From: DATAEY01 sp045805565
GTDB lineage: Bacteria; Actinomycetota; Thermoleophilia; Solirubrobacterales; Solirubrobacteraceae
DNA: 64,000 bases
Reading direction: 5' to 3'
Assembly: GCA_045805565.1 (NCBI GenBank)
Contig: JBJMKZ010000022.1
Location: 124,001 to 188,000, forward strand
Shown: positions 31,132 through 38,377 of the stretch, one piece after another
How the letters are laid out: each line of letters starts with the position of its first letter
Numbering within the stretch: the stretch's first letter is position 1
Notes under the pieces: generated by a model
What the model was told of the DNA's origin: nothing
Database searches by the model: none
The model's input: the letters and a program-made list of their open reading frames with translations, nothing else
Program-made: the position numbers and the translations under genes

Positions 31132-32207
31132 CCGGCCGCCAGTGTAAGTGTCGGGAGGGCGGCCACCACGCGCGCGCCGGCGTGGCCGTCGCCGTACAGC
31201 GGCGGACGTCCGTCGGGGAGCGGACGCCGGAGCGCCGCCACCGCCGCCTCGCGGTCGAGGTCCACCAGCACGTTCCAGCCGGTCCGGATGGTCTCCGTCC
31301 ACTCGGTGCGGTCGCGCAGGGTCAGGCACCGGACGCCGGCCAGGTAGGCCTCCTTCTGCACGCCGCCGGAGTCGGTCAGCACCGCCCGCGCGTGGCAGAG
31401 CAGCGCGGTGAAGTCGAGATATCCGAGCGGGGGCGCCAGCCGCAACCCGTCCCGCGACTGCAGCTCTTCCAGCAGCCCCGTCGCCTCCAGGCGCAGGCGT
31501 GTGCGGGGATGGAGCGGAAGGACCGCGGGCAGCGGAAGCCCGGTCACCACGTCCACCAGCGCCCTCAGCCGCCGGGGGTCGTCGACGTTGCCGGCCCGGT
31601 GGGCGGTGATCAGCACGTACTCGCCGCTGCTCACCGAGAAGCGCTCCAGCGCGTCGGTGCGCTCCCGCGCGCGGGGCTGGACGAGCAGCGCGACGTCGAC
31701 CATCACGTCGCCGACCAACTCGACCCGCCCCGCGACCCCCTCGCGGCGAAGATTCTCGACCGCGGTGTCCGAGGGGCACAGGAGCAGCGCGCTGAGGTGG
31801 TCGACCAGGACGCGGTTGAGCTCCTCGGGCATGTCGCGGTCGAACGAACGCATGCCGGCCTCGACGTGGGCCACGGGCACGCCCCCCTGCGCCGCCACGA
31901 TCCCGCCCGCCAGCGTAGAGTTGGTATCGCCGTAGACCAGGACCGCCTCGGGCCGGACTTCGGACACCACCGGCTCCAGGCCGGCCAGCATGCGCGACGT
32001 CTGCGACGAGTTGGAGCCCGAGTGCACCCCCAGCTCGCGGTCCGGCGGGGGGACGTCCAGTTCCTCGACGAAGACCCGCGAGAGCTCGTCGTCATGGTGC
32101 TGGCCGGTGTGGACCAGGACCTCGTCGTGCTCGGAGCGCAGCCGGCGCGACACCGCCGCCGCCTTGACGAACTGCGGCCGGTTTCCAATGATGCTTAGGA
32201 CTCGCAA
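31128..32207 (-). CDS. wecB: UDP-N-acetylglucosamine 2-epimerase (non-hydrolysing)
   Basis: Interconverts UDP-GlcNAc and UDP-ManNAc (or the related 2,3-diacetamido uronate form). The 359-residue product has Gly-Asn-Arg-Pro-Gln-Phe-Val-Lys at the start (Gly-Thr-Arg-Pro-Glu in many homologues), His-Thr-Gly-Gln-His near 38, Val-Tyr-Gly-Asp-Thr-Asn-Ser near 90, His-Val-Glu-Ala-Gly-Met-Arg-Ser-Phe, and Asp-Ser-Gly-Gly-Val-Gln-Lys-Glu. I chose TTG 32207, as no ATG or GTG fits. It lies 8 nt after a CATCCT hexamer resembling the hemB -10. It is the first gene of the sugar operon. Confidence 0.92.
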   Translation of the reverse strand: MRVLSIIGNRPQFVKAAAVSRRLRSEHDEVLVHTGQHHDDELSRVFVEELDVPPPDRELGVHSGSNSSQTSRMLAGLEPVVSEVRPEAVLVYGDTNSTLAGGIVAAQGGVPVAHVEAGMRSFDRDMPEELNRVLVDHLSALLLCPSDTAVENLRREGVAGRVELVGDVMVDVALLVQPRARERTDALERFSVSSGEYVLITAHRAGNVDDPRRLRALVDVVTGLPLPAVLPLHPRTRLRLEATGLLEELQSRDGLRLAPPLGYLDFTALLCHARAVLTDSGGVQKEAYLAGVRCLTLRDRTEWTETIRTGWNVLVDLDREAAVAALRRPLPDGRPPLYGDGHAGARVVAALPTLTLAAG

Positions 32208-32215
32208 GGCGGGGC

Positions 32216-32221
32216 AGGATG
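32216..32221 (-). promoter_or_regulatory. Possible -10 box CATCCT before wecB
   Basis: On the minus strand CATCCT lies 8 nt before TTG 32207, one base from the TATCCT found at the same distance before hemB. Confidence 0.25.
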
Positions 32222-32296
32222 GCCGTCTGACATGGGACTTCTCGTGTCGAACGTTCGCAGCACCGTAGCGGCCGCCGTGGGCGCCTCCCGTCACCT

Positions 32297-32321
32297 GATC
32301 TGGTACGTCCGGTACCAGATC
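32297..32321 (-). terminator. Perfect 10-bp hairpin after the aminotransferase gene
   Basis: GATCTGGTAC at 32297-32306 and GTACCAGATC at 32312-32321 are exact inverted copies around GTCCG, extendable by a G-T and a C-G pair. It starts 17 nt after the aminotransferase stop and before wecB. It is likely a terminator separating the two units, though an operator cannot be excluded. Confidence 0.5.
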
Positions 32322-32338
32322 GGCAGCGACGAGACGCG

Positions 32339-33145
32339 CTAGGCCGGCTCGCGAGCGTCCTCGACGGCCCGCGGAGAGAGCTCCTGCTCGATCTGCTCGC
32401 GCAGGCGCCGGGCCGCCTCGGCGGTGACGGGACCGGGCGCCGGCAGGTCTACCCCCTCGATCGCCGAGACCCCCAGGACCTCGCGCACGGTCGAGGCCAG
32501 GAACGCCTCGTCGGCCCCCGCCGCGTCGTCGGTCGTGCACGGCTCCTCGCTCACGTCCATGAGGTTCACGAGGCGCGCGCGGGTGATCGAGCCGAGGATG
32601 TGCTCCGAGAGCGGCGGGGTGCGCAGCCGGCCCTCGCTGAGCCAGAAGAACGAGGAGGTGGGGCCCTCGAGAACGCGTCCGTGGGGGGTCACGAGAAGCG
32701 CCTCGTCGAAGCCGCGCTCCTGCGCCAGGCGGGTGGACAGCATGTTGGCCGCGTAGGACAGCGACTTGATCCCGTCCAGGACCCTGGTCGGTGCGTAGGT
32801 GACGTACCCGAGGCGGACGGCGTCGGGCATCTGCGGCAGCGCCTCGATCAGCGCGAGGCGGCGGCCTCCGCGCGTGACCACCAGCCTCAGCAGGGCGTCG
32901 ATCGGCTCCGCCTGGGCCAGCAGCGCCTTCACCTCGGAGCGCAGCGCCGTCACGTCGGCGGTCAGGCGCAGGTTGGCGCTCGACCGCTCGAGCCGCGCCA
33001 GATGGTCGTCCAGTGCGAACGGCCGCCCGCCGTAGAGGCGCAGCACCTCGAACGCGCCGTCGCCGCGCAGCAATCCCTCGTCGGTGGCGGGGATCGTCGC
33101 CTGCTCGGCGGGCCCGACGGTGCCGTTGATACACGCCAGCGCCAT
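32339..33145 (-). CDS. Class IV PLP aminotransferase (branched-chain aminotransferase / aminodeoxychorismate lyase family)
   Basis: A 268-residue fold-type IV PLP enzyme. The start has Ile-Asn-Gly-Thr-Val, then Asp-Glu-Gly-Leu-Leu-Arg-Gly-Asp-Gly-Ala-Phe-Glu, the PLP lysine in Ile-Lys-Ser-Leu-Ser-Tyr near 126, and Glu-Gly-Pro-Thr-Ser-Ser-Phe-Phe-Trp near 159. Sequence alone does not separate aminodeoxychorismate lyase (folate), D-amino acid aminotransferase and branched-chain enzymes. The ATG at 33145 lies one base after the 3' end of tRNA-Lys on the same strand, so it is probably expressed from the tRNA promoter. A hairpin follows the gene. Confidence 0.88.
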   Translation of the reverse strand: MALACINGTVGPAEQATIPATDEGLLRGDGAFEVLRLYGGRPFALDDHLARLERSSANLRLTADVTALRSEVKALLAQAEPIDALLRLVVTRGGRRLALIEALPQMPDAVRLGYVTYAPTRVLDGIKSLSYAANMLSTRLAQERGFDEALLVTPHGRVLEGPTSSFFWLSEGRLRTPPLSEHILGSITRARLVNLMDVSEEPCTTDDAAGADEAFLASTVREVLGVSAIEGVDLPAPGPVTAEAARRLREQIEQELSPRAVEDAREPA

Positions 33146-33146
33146 A

Positions 33147-33219
33147 TGGGCCGTGTAGGACTCGAACCTACAACCTTGAGATTAAGAGTCTCCTGCTCTA
33201 CCAGTTGAGCTAACGGCCC
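33147..33219 (-). tRNA. tRNA-Lys (anticodon CTT, reads AAG)
   Basis: The minus strand folds into a 73-nt cloverleaf. It has acceptor GGGCCGT/ACGGCCC, D stem GCTC/GAGC, anticodon loop CTCTTAA, T stem GTAGG/CCTAC with loop TTCGAGT, and discriminator A. One pair at the base of the anticodon stem (27-43) is a G-A mismatch. CCA is not encoded. Only one T separates its 3' end from the ATG of the downstream aminotransferase gene. Confidence 0.95.
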
Positions 33220-33228
33220 GGGGCGGCC

Positions 33229-33234
33229 ATGTTA
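33229..33234 (-). promoter_or_regulatory. Putative -10 box TAACAT of tRNA-Lys
   Basis: On the minus strand TAACAT lies 9 nt before the tRNA-Lys 5' end. Confidence 0.45.
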
Positions 33235-33316
33235 GCGGCGGGGACGCGCGCTCCAGGCGTGCGCAGGGGCGGGCCCGGCCCGCGGCGCGGGCGTCCGCTC
33301 CAGGCGTGCGCGGGGC

Positions 33317-34027
33317 TCAACCGGAGGCCGGCGGTGGCGGCGCTCCACCGCCCGGGGGAGCCCCGAATCCATGCTGCCGCTTGGCGGCGCGGACCTGCGT
33401 CTGCACCCCCGGGCGCTGGTCGCGGGGCGCCAGCTCGACCGCCCTGCGGCCGGCCAGGTCGCCCTTGCGCGTCTGGCCGGCGGCGTAGGCGTAGAGGGCG
33501 AGCTGGAAGTAGGTCTGCGGGCTGGGCTGGGCGTCGGCTACGATCTCGGCCGCCCGGACTCCGCCGGCCGGCCGGTTGAGCCCGGTTGGGCTGTACGCCT
33601 GGACCATCAGCCGAGCCACGTTGACGTCGTCGTGCGGTGGGTCCAGCGCGAGGTAGCGCTCCCAGGCCTGCGACGCCCGGGTGAGCTGGCGCCGGCCCTT
33701 GGGGCTGAACGTGGAGGTCCGCTGGTCGTAGTTCTCGCCCTGCCCCGCGAGCTCGAAGCGGGTGCGGGTCAGCATCGCCCAGCCGGCTGCGTCACGCGGG
33801 TTGTTGCGCACCCGACGTTCGGCCTGCCGCTCGAGCCTGGTCAGCGCGTCGTTGCCGCCGGCCTGGCCCCCCTCGTGGTTGGTGAGGCCGATGGCGTCGA
33901 ACAGGCCGCCGGAGACGCTGCCCCCGATTCCGAACAGGACCAGGCCACCGCCCATCAGCACCGCCAGCGTGACGTAGATGCCCTGCACGGTGCGGCGCCG
34001 GCCGCGGCCTCTTAGGTCAAACAGCAT
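33317..34027 (-). CDS. Membrane-anchored TPR-like protein downstream of tatC
   Basis: A 236-residue protein with a basic start (Arg-Gly-Arg-Gly-Arg-Arg-Arg) and one TM (about 16-38). An extracytoplasmic, helix-rich region follows with the TPR-type patterns Asn-Asn-Pro-Arg-Asp-Ala-Ala-Gly-Trp-Ala-Met-Leu and Ala-Leu-Tyr-Ala-Tyr-Ala-Ala-Gly-Gln. It ends in a Gly/Pro tail. Overlap of 11 nt with tatC shows it belongs to the tat operon. It may be an assembly or export factor, but no function is known to me. tRNA-Lys lies beyond it on the same strand with its own promoter candidate. Confidence 0.75.
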   Translation of the reverse strand: MLFDLRGRGRRRTVQGIYVTLAVLMGGGLVLFGIGGSVSGGLFDAIGLTNHEGGQAGGNDALTRLERQAERRVRNNPRDAAGWAMLTRTRFELAGQGENYDQRTSTFSPKGRRQLTRASQAWERYLALDPPHDDVNVARLMVQAYSPTGLNRPAGGVRAAEIVADAQPSPQTYFQLALYAYAAGQTRKGDLAGRRAVELAPRDQRPGVQTQVRAAKRQHGFGAPPGGGAPPPPASG

Positions 34028-35012
34028 CTGAGGAGAGGTCGTCCACGTCGTCGCCGCCCGGCTCGGCCGCGCGGCGCGCGCGGTGCCGGTCGAGCCATGA
34101 CGCCAGCAGGATACTCAGCTCGTAGAGGGCCAGCAGGGGCACCATCTCCAGCAGCGTCGTCACCGGATCGGTCCCGGGCAGCAGCATGGCCACGACGGCG
34201 ATGACCACGATCGCGTAGCGGCGGGTCCGGCGCAGCGACGCCGGCGTGACGATCCCGGCTCGCGTCAGGGCCAGCACCGCGACGGGGATCTGGAACAGGG
34301 CTCCCATGGCGATCAGCGTGAGGGCGACGAACGAGTAGTAGGGCCGGGCCTGGACCAGCACGTCGAACGAGCCGGAGTTGAACGTCTGCAGGAAGCGGAT
34401 GGCGGGCGGGAGGACGACGAAGTAGCCGAACAACACCCCGCCCACGAACAGCACCGGCACCAGCAACATGAGAGGCAGCGCCACGCGTCGCTCGCCGCGG
34501 CTGAACGCCGGCAGCACGAAGGCGTACGCCTGATAGAGGATCACCGGCAGCGCCAGCAGAAGGGCGAAGTAGGCCGAGATCGTCAGCGTGGTGCCCAGCG
34601 GCTCTCCGACTCCCAGCGTGACCGGGTGACGGCCCGGCGCGCGTGCCGGCAGAGCCCGCACCGCCGCCCCGTAGGATCGCGCCGCCTCCCGCAACGCCTG
34701 GCGGTCGGCCGGCGTGCGCGCGGAGCCCGAGCGTGCGAGCTGCTGGAACGCCCGGCCGCCGCTCTCCAGCGCGCGACGAAGCGCCAGCTGCGAGCTCGCC
34801 TGCTGCGACAGCGGCCCCCGACCCCCATGGGTGGTCACCTGCTCCAGCGGGCGGTTGACCACCCGCAGGAGGACGTGGTTCTGCCACAGCGCCACTCCGA
34901 ACGCGACCGCGAACGCGAGTCCGCAGACGATCAGGCGGGTGCGCAGCTCGTCGAGATGCTCGGTGAGGGAGAGCCGGTCCTCGTGACCGATCGGACGCAG
35001 CGCAGTCGCCAT
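34017..35012 (-). CDS. tatC: Sec-independent protein translocase subunit TatC
   Basis: Receptor for twin-arginine signal peptides in the cytoplasmic membrane. The 331 residues exceed the usual ~250. The N-terminus has Leu-Thr-Glu-His-Leu-Asp-Glu-Leu-Arg-Thr-Arg, the classic TatC start, and later Phe-Val-Leu-Pro-Ala-Phe, Gly-Tyr-Phe-Val-Val-Leu-Pro and Pro-Gly-Thr-Asp-Pro motifs are normal. The extra length is mostly a ~65-residue insertion (about 59-128) in the first outer loop, rich in Ala, Arg, Gln and Ser and probably helical. It is transcribed with tatA (12-nt gap) and a TPR protein. The Rieske protein nearby is a likely client. Confidence 0.94.
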   Translation of the reverse strand: MATALRPIGHEDRLSLTEHLDELRTRLIVCGLAFAVAFGVALWQNHVLLRVVNRPLEQVTTHGGRGPLSQQASSQLALRRALESGGRAFQQLARSGSARTPADRQALREAARSYGAAVRALPARAPGRHPVTLGVGEPLGTTLTISAYFALLLALPVILYQAYAFVLPAFSRGERRVALPLMLLVPVLFVGGVLFGYFVVLPPAIRFLQTFNSGSFDVLVQARPYYSFVALTLIAMGALFQIPVAVLALTRAGIVTPASLRRTRRYAIVVIAVVAMLLPGTDPVTTLLEMVPLLALYELSILLASWLDRHRARRAAEPGGDDVDDLSSDAV

Positions 35013-35024
35013 CGGGCGAGCTGG

Positions 35025-35312
35025 CTATTCCTTCGCGACCGCGTCGCCCTCCGGCCGAGTCGGCGCCGCGCTCGCCCCCTCGGGCGCGGCGGGCGGCGGT
35101 GTGCCGGCGCGCGACGCCGGCAGCTCGGCCGGCTCGCCGTCCTCGCCGGCCTCGCGATCCCTGGACCTGGCGCTGATCGACTCCTTGAACTCACGGATCC
35201 CCTGCCCGAGCGCGCGACCGGCGCCGGGCAGGCGCTTGGGACCGAAGATCAGCAGGATGATCCCCAGCACGACCAGGAGTTCCAGCGGACCGATTGAGCC
35301 GACGAAGGGCAT
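35025..35312 (-). CDS. tatA: Sec-independent protein translocase subunit TatA/TatE
   Basis: Pore-forming partner of TatC. The 95-residue protein has a single TM (about 10-25), the Phe-Gly-Pro-Lys-Arg-Leu-Pro hinge, the amphipathic helix Gly-Arg-Ala-Leu-Gly-Gln-Gly-Ile-Arg-Glu-Phe-Lys, and a Pro/Ala/Glu-rich tail. ATG 35312 is chosen because the TM then lies at the very N-terminus as in all TatA. A TACGCT hexamer (35341-35346) overlaps a small palindrome (35329-35343) upstream and may be its promoter. No separate tatB is seen here. Confidence 0.94.
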   Translation of the reverse strand: MPFVGSIGPLELLVVLGIILLIFGPKRLPGAGRALGQGIREFKESISARSRDREAGEDGEPAELPASRAGTPPPAAPEGASAAPTRPEGDAVAKE

Positions 35313-35460
35313 CGTTAGTGCCTGCAGCGCTGTCGCAGACAGCGTAGCGGGTCGTTTGGGGCCGCCGCGGGGGGGCCGAGTGGACGGCTGATCGAAACCG
35401 GGCTGCGAAGTCAAGTTTTCGCGGCGGCGGCCGATGAGGATTCGGTACTGGAGCCTGCAG

Positions 35461-35877
35461 ATGAGCCGCCGCCAACAAGACAACTCGCGTTCGGTAAGGC
35501 GCGTGGTGCTGTCCACCGGAAAGACGATCGAGATCGTCTGCTTCGACGGGCGCGCCGGCCCCGGCGAGGCGATCGCCTCGGGCTGCGACGACCTCCATGT
35601 CTGCCGGACGTGCGCGTCGCCGCTGGTCTATCCGACGGCGTGGGAGGAGGTCGGCGAGCGCCATTGGCGGCTCACGCTCCGCTGTCCGAACTGCGAACGC
35701 GCCGCCGGTGGGCTCTACCGATATCGGGCGGTCGAACGCCTGGATCGGGAGCTCGATCGTGGCACTCGGGCGCTGACCCGGGACCTCCAGCAGCTGGCGC
35801 ACGCGAACATGGAGGAGGAGTGCGAGCGGTTCATCGCCGCGGTGCACCGCGACCACATCCTCCCGATGGACTTCTGA
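35461..35877 (+). CDS. Zinc-ribbon-like conserved hypothetical protein
   Basis: 138 residues from ATG 35461, which has GGAG 8 nt upstream; an ATG at 35434 would add nine residues. Two Cys pairs (Cys-Arg-Thr-Cys near 51 and Cys-Pro-Asn-Cys near 78) probably bind zinc. Between them is Tyr-Pro-Thr-Ala-Trp-Glu-Glu. The C-terminal third is an acidic helix ending Ile-Leu-Pro-Met-Asp-Phe. I believe similar proteins are common in Thermoleophilia, but their role is unknown. It is divergent from tatA and convergent with the prenyl synthase. Confidence 0.75.
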   Translation: MSRRQQDNSRSVRRVVLSTGKTIEIVCFDGRAGPGEAIASGCDDLHVCRTCASPLVYPTAWEEVGERHWRLTLRCPNCERAAGGLYRYRAVERLDRELDRGTRALTRDLQQLAHANMEEECERFIAAVHRDHILPMDF

Positions 35878-35893
35878 GCCGCGCGGCCGCGGG

Positions 35894-36880
35894 TCAGGCG
35901 TAGCGGTCCACGACCCCGTCCGCGATCAGGTGCAGCGCCCGTAGCTGCGTCCTGGGCAGCCGCGGCAGGGCGGTCCTAGCCTCCGCCACCATCTCGAGCG
36001 CCATGCGCCTGGCCTCCTCCAGCGCGCCGGTGGCCTCGATCGCCTCGCAGACCGCCTCGGCCTGGGCGGTTCCCGTGAGCGTGTGTGGATCGAGGCGGGC
36101 GAGCTCGGCCGAGCGCTGGCGGGCGAGGATCAGGGGCAGCGTGACGGTGCCGTCGAGCAGGTCGGTGCCCCGCCGCTTGCCGGTGCGCTCGGCGGGGCCG
36201 AAGACGTCGAGGATGTCGTCGAGCAGCTGGAAGGCCATCCCGATCCGGCGCCCGAACGCCGCCAGCTCGCCGACCCTCGCCGCCCCGGCCCCGCCCTCCA
36301 GCGCACCGAGCCGGCAGGCGGCCTCGAACAGCCGCGCGGTCTTGAGCTCGCAGCGGCGCAGGTAGCGCTCGACGGTGACGCCCACGTCGAAGGCGTCGGC
36401 TCGCTGAAGCAGTTCGCCCCGCGCAAGCGCGCTCGACGCCGCCGACAGGGCACGCACCTCGTCATGCCGTCCGTTACGCGCCAGCTCCGCGAACGCGCGC
36501 GAGAACAGCAGGTCGCCGGTCGCGGTGGCGATCGCGCGGCCCCCCGAGGCGACCACCGTGGGGCGGCCGCGCCGCAGGTCGGCGGCGTCGAGGACGTCGT
36601 CGTGGACGAGAGTGGCGGAGTGGACCAGCTCGACCGCCGCCGCCGCCCGCACCAGGCCGAGCCCGCCGTCACCGGGGAGGTGGCCGGCCGCCACGAACAC
36701 CACGAGCGGACGCAGGCGCTTGCCGCCGGCCGCGATCGTGTCCCCCCCGTGACGTGCCAGGTCCTCCCCGTGGCCGCCGGCCAGCTCGGCCAGGCGCTGC
36801 TCGAGCGAGGCCATCAGCGGCCGGACGTGAAGGCCGGCCGCGTCGACCACGGCCTCCACCGTCGCGGCGACGGTGCTCAC
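35894..36880 (-). CDS. Polyprenyl diphosphate synthase (trans-isoprenyl synthase)
   Basis: Builds an all-trans prenyl diphosphate, here probably the menaquinone side chain. The 328-residue protein has the first Asp-rich motif His-Asp-Asp-Val-Leu-Asp preceded by Leu-Val, the second motif Asp-Asp-Ile-Leu-Asp, Gly-Gly-Lys-Arg-Leu-Arg-Pro (diphosphate binding) and Gly-Thr-Asp-Leu-Leu-Asp-Gly. The single-residue spacing in the first motif (Asp-Asp-x-x-Asp) fits medium or long-chain synthases. GTG 36880 overlaps the menG stop (GTGA), supporting a quinone role. It closes the cytochrome bc operon. Confidence 0.92.
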   Translation of the reverse strand: MSTVAATVEAVVDAAGLHVRPLMASLEQRLAELAGGHGEDLARHGGDTIAAGGKRLRPLVVFVAAGHLPGDGGLGLVRAAAAVELVHSATLVHDDVLDAADLRRGRPTVVASGGRAIATATGDLLFSRAFAELARNGRHDEVRALSAASSALARGELLQRADAFDVGVTVERYLRRCELKTARLFEAACRLGALEGGAGAARVGELAAFGRRIGMAFQLLDDILDVFGPAERTGKRRGTDLLDGTVTLPLILARQRSAELARLDPHTLTGTAQAEAVCEAIEATGALEEARRMALEMVAEARTALPRLPRTQLRALHLIADGVVDRYA

Positions 36881-37638
36881 GGCGCCACCTCTCCCACGTG
36901 GATGGCGATGATCCCGCCCGCGGTCACGACCCAGCGTATGCGCTCCAGCCCGCAGCCGCTCATGGCGGCGGCCAGCCCGCGCGGCGGGGGGAAGCGCCTC
37001 ACCGAGCTGGGCAGGTACGCGTACGCGTCGGCGTCGCCGGCCAGTCGCCCCAGGGCGGGCACCACCCGATCGAACCACAGCGAGTAGAACCACGACAGCG
37101 GAGGCTTGTGGGGGGTGGTGATCTCGAGGATCACCACCCGGCCCCCGGGGCGCACCACGCGGGCCATCTCGGCCACGCCGCGGTGCAGGTCGGAAAAGTT
37201 GCGGGCGCCGAAGCCGACGGTGGCGGCGTCGAAGGACCCGGCGTCGTAGGGAAGCGACAGGGCGTTTCCCCACTCGAACGAGATCTCGACCCCGGACACC
37301 GGCTCGGCGGCCGACTTGGCCCGCGCGCGTTCGAGCATCGTCTCGGAGAAGTCGGAGCCCACCACGCTTCCGCCGGGGGCGACCCGCCGCGCGAGCTCGA
37401 CCGCCAGGTCTCCGGTCCCGGTGGCGACGTCCAGCGCGCGCGCGCCCGGCCCCACGCCCGCCAGCTCGGCCGCTCGCCGCCGCCAGGCACGGTCCAGCCC
37501 CGCCGTCATCACCGCGTTCATGCGGTCGTAGACGCCCGCGATGCGGTCGAACATCGCGCGCACCTGACCCTCTTCGAGGGTTCCCGCAGAGGGGCTGGCG
37601 CCGGTCGGCACCGGCTCGCGCACGGCGGCGGGGGTCAT
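36877..37638 (-). CDS. menG: Demethylmenaquinone methyltransferase
   Basis: Adds the C-methyl group that finishes menaquinone. The 253-residue class I SAM methyltransferase has Phe-Asp-Arg-Ile-Ala-Gly-Val-Tyr-Asp near 30, the SAM motif Leu-Asp-Val-Ala-Thr-Gly-Thr-Gly-Asp, Val-Gly-Phe-Gly-Ala-Arg-Asn-Phe, and the MenG/UbiE signature Tyr-Ala-Tyr-Leu-Pro-Ser-Ser-Val-Arg-Arg-Phe-Pro. The family includes UbiE, but a Gram-positive with menaquinone is assumed from lineage. It lies 13 nt after the cytochrome b/c gene. Confidence 0.93.
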   Translation of the reverse strand: MTPAAVREPVPTGASPSAGTLEEGQVRAMFDRIAGVYDRMNAVMTAGLDRAWRRRAAELAGVGPGARALDVATGTGDLAVELARRVAPGGSVVGSDFSETMLERARAKSAAEPVSGVEISFEWGNALSLPYDAGSFDAATVGFGARNFSDLHRGVAEMARVVRPGGRVVILEITTPHKPPLSWFYSLWFDRVVPALGRLAGDADAYAYLPSSVRRFPPPRGLAAAMSGCGLERIRWVVTAGGIIAIHVGEVAP

Positions 37639-37651
37639 CGCCGGCTCTCCG

Positions 37652-38377
37652 CTACTTGAGGGTCGAGAGGAAGTCGACGAGGGCGTTGAACTTGTTCGGC
37701 GGGAGGTCCTTGAAGGAGGGCATCGGCGCCGTCGGGTTCTGGAGCGTCCGCGCGATCGCCTCCTTGGGCAGGCGCTGGGCGATCTTGGTCAGGTTCGGCC
37801 CCGGCCCGTCGTTGCCGTTCTCGCCGAACTTGTGACAGGCCAGGCACCCCGACTGGGCGGCCACCTTCTTGCCTGCGTTGAACTGGGCCAGGGCGGCGCC
37901 CTTGATGTCCGGCGGCGCCTTGGCCTCGATCTGGGTGGGCGAGCCGGCGATCGCGCCGGTGTAGGTGAGGTAGGCCATCGCCACGATCGTGAAGATGCCG
38001 GCGACGGTGGCGACCGGCCGCCGCTCGGGCCGCCGCTCCGGGCTGCGGTCGTAGAACGGCAGCAGGATCAGCAGGATCAGGCACAGCGTGGGCAGGCCGA
38101 TGGCCGCCAGCGGCACCAGCTCCCGCGGCTTGATCACCCGCAGGAGCTCGAAGAGGAAGAAGAAGTACCACTCCGGCCGCGGGACGTACGTGGTGGTGGT
38201 CGGATCCGCCTTGGGGCCCAGCTCGGCTCCCAGCACGATCGACATGGCGACGATCGTGAGCACCACCACGGCGGCCATGGCGGAGTCCTTGGCCACCGCA
38301 TAGGGATAGAACGGCTTGCCCTTCGCCTTTTGCAGGCTGTAGTCGCGGAGGTACTGCTCCTTCTCGCGCTGATTCAC
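37652..38377 (-). CDS. Cytochrome b C-terminal subunit (subunit IV-like) fused to cytochrome c
   Basis: Part of the menaquinol-cytochrome c reductase. The 241-residue protein has three TM helices of the cytochrome b C-terminal half, with the quinol-site Pro-Glu-Trp-Tyr motif after the first. A fourth TM leads to a C-terminal c-type domain on the outer face with Cys-Leu-Ala-Cys-His near 177 and an axial Met in Ala-Pro-Met-Pro-Ser-Phe. This b/c fusion is the QcrC type known from Bacillus. GTG 38377 overlaps the cytochrome b stop (GTGA). Confidence 0.93.
   Translation of the reverse strand: MNQREKEQYLRDYSLQKAKGKPFYPYAVAKDSAMAAVVVLTIVAMSIVLGAELGPKADPTTTTYVPRPEWYFFFLFELLRVIKPRELVPLAAIGLPTLCLILLILLPFYDRSPERRPERRPVATVAGIFTIVAMAYLTYTGAIAGSPTQIEAKAPPDIKGAALAQFNAGKKVAAQSGCLACHKFGENGNDGPGPNLTKIAQRLPKEAIARTLQNPTAPMPSFKDLPPNKFNALVDFLSTLK

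Noticed and set aside
31083..32198. 371-codon plus-strand frame opposite wecB
   Set aside because: wecB is complete with all motifs on the other strand; the plus frame has no recognisable domain.
32339..33145. WbpE-type aminotransferase of the adjacent sugar operon
   Set aside because: The sequence is a class IV (fold-type IV) PLP enzyme, not DegT/DnrJ/EryC1, and a hairpin separates it from wecB.
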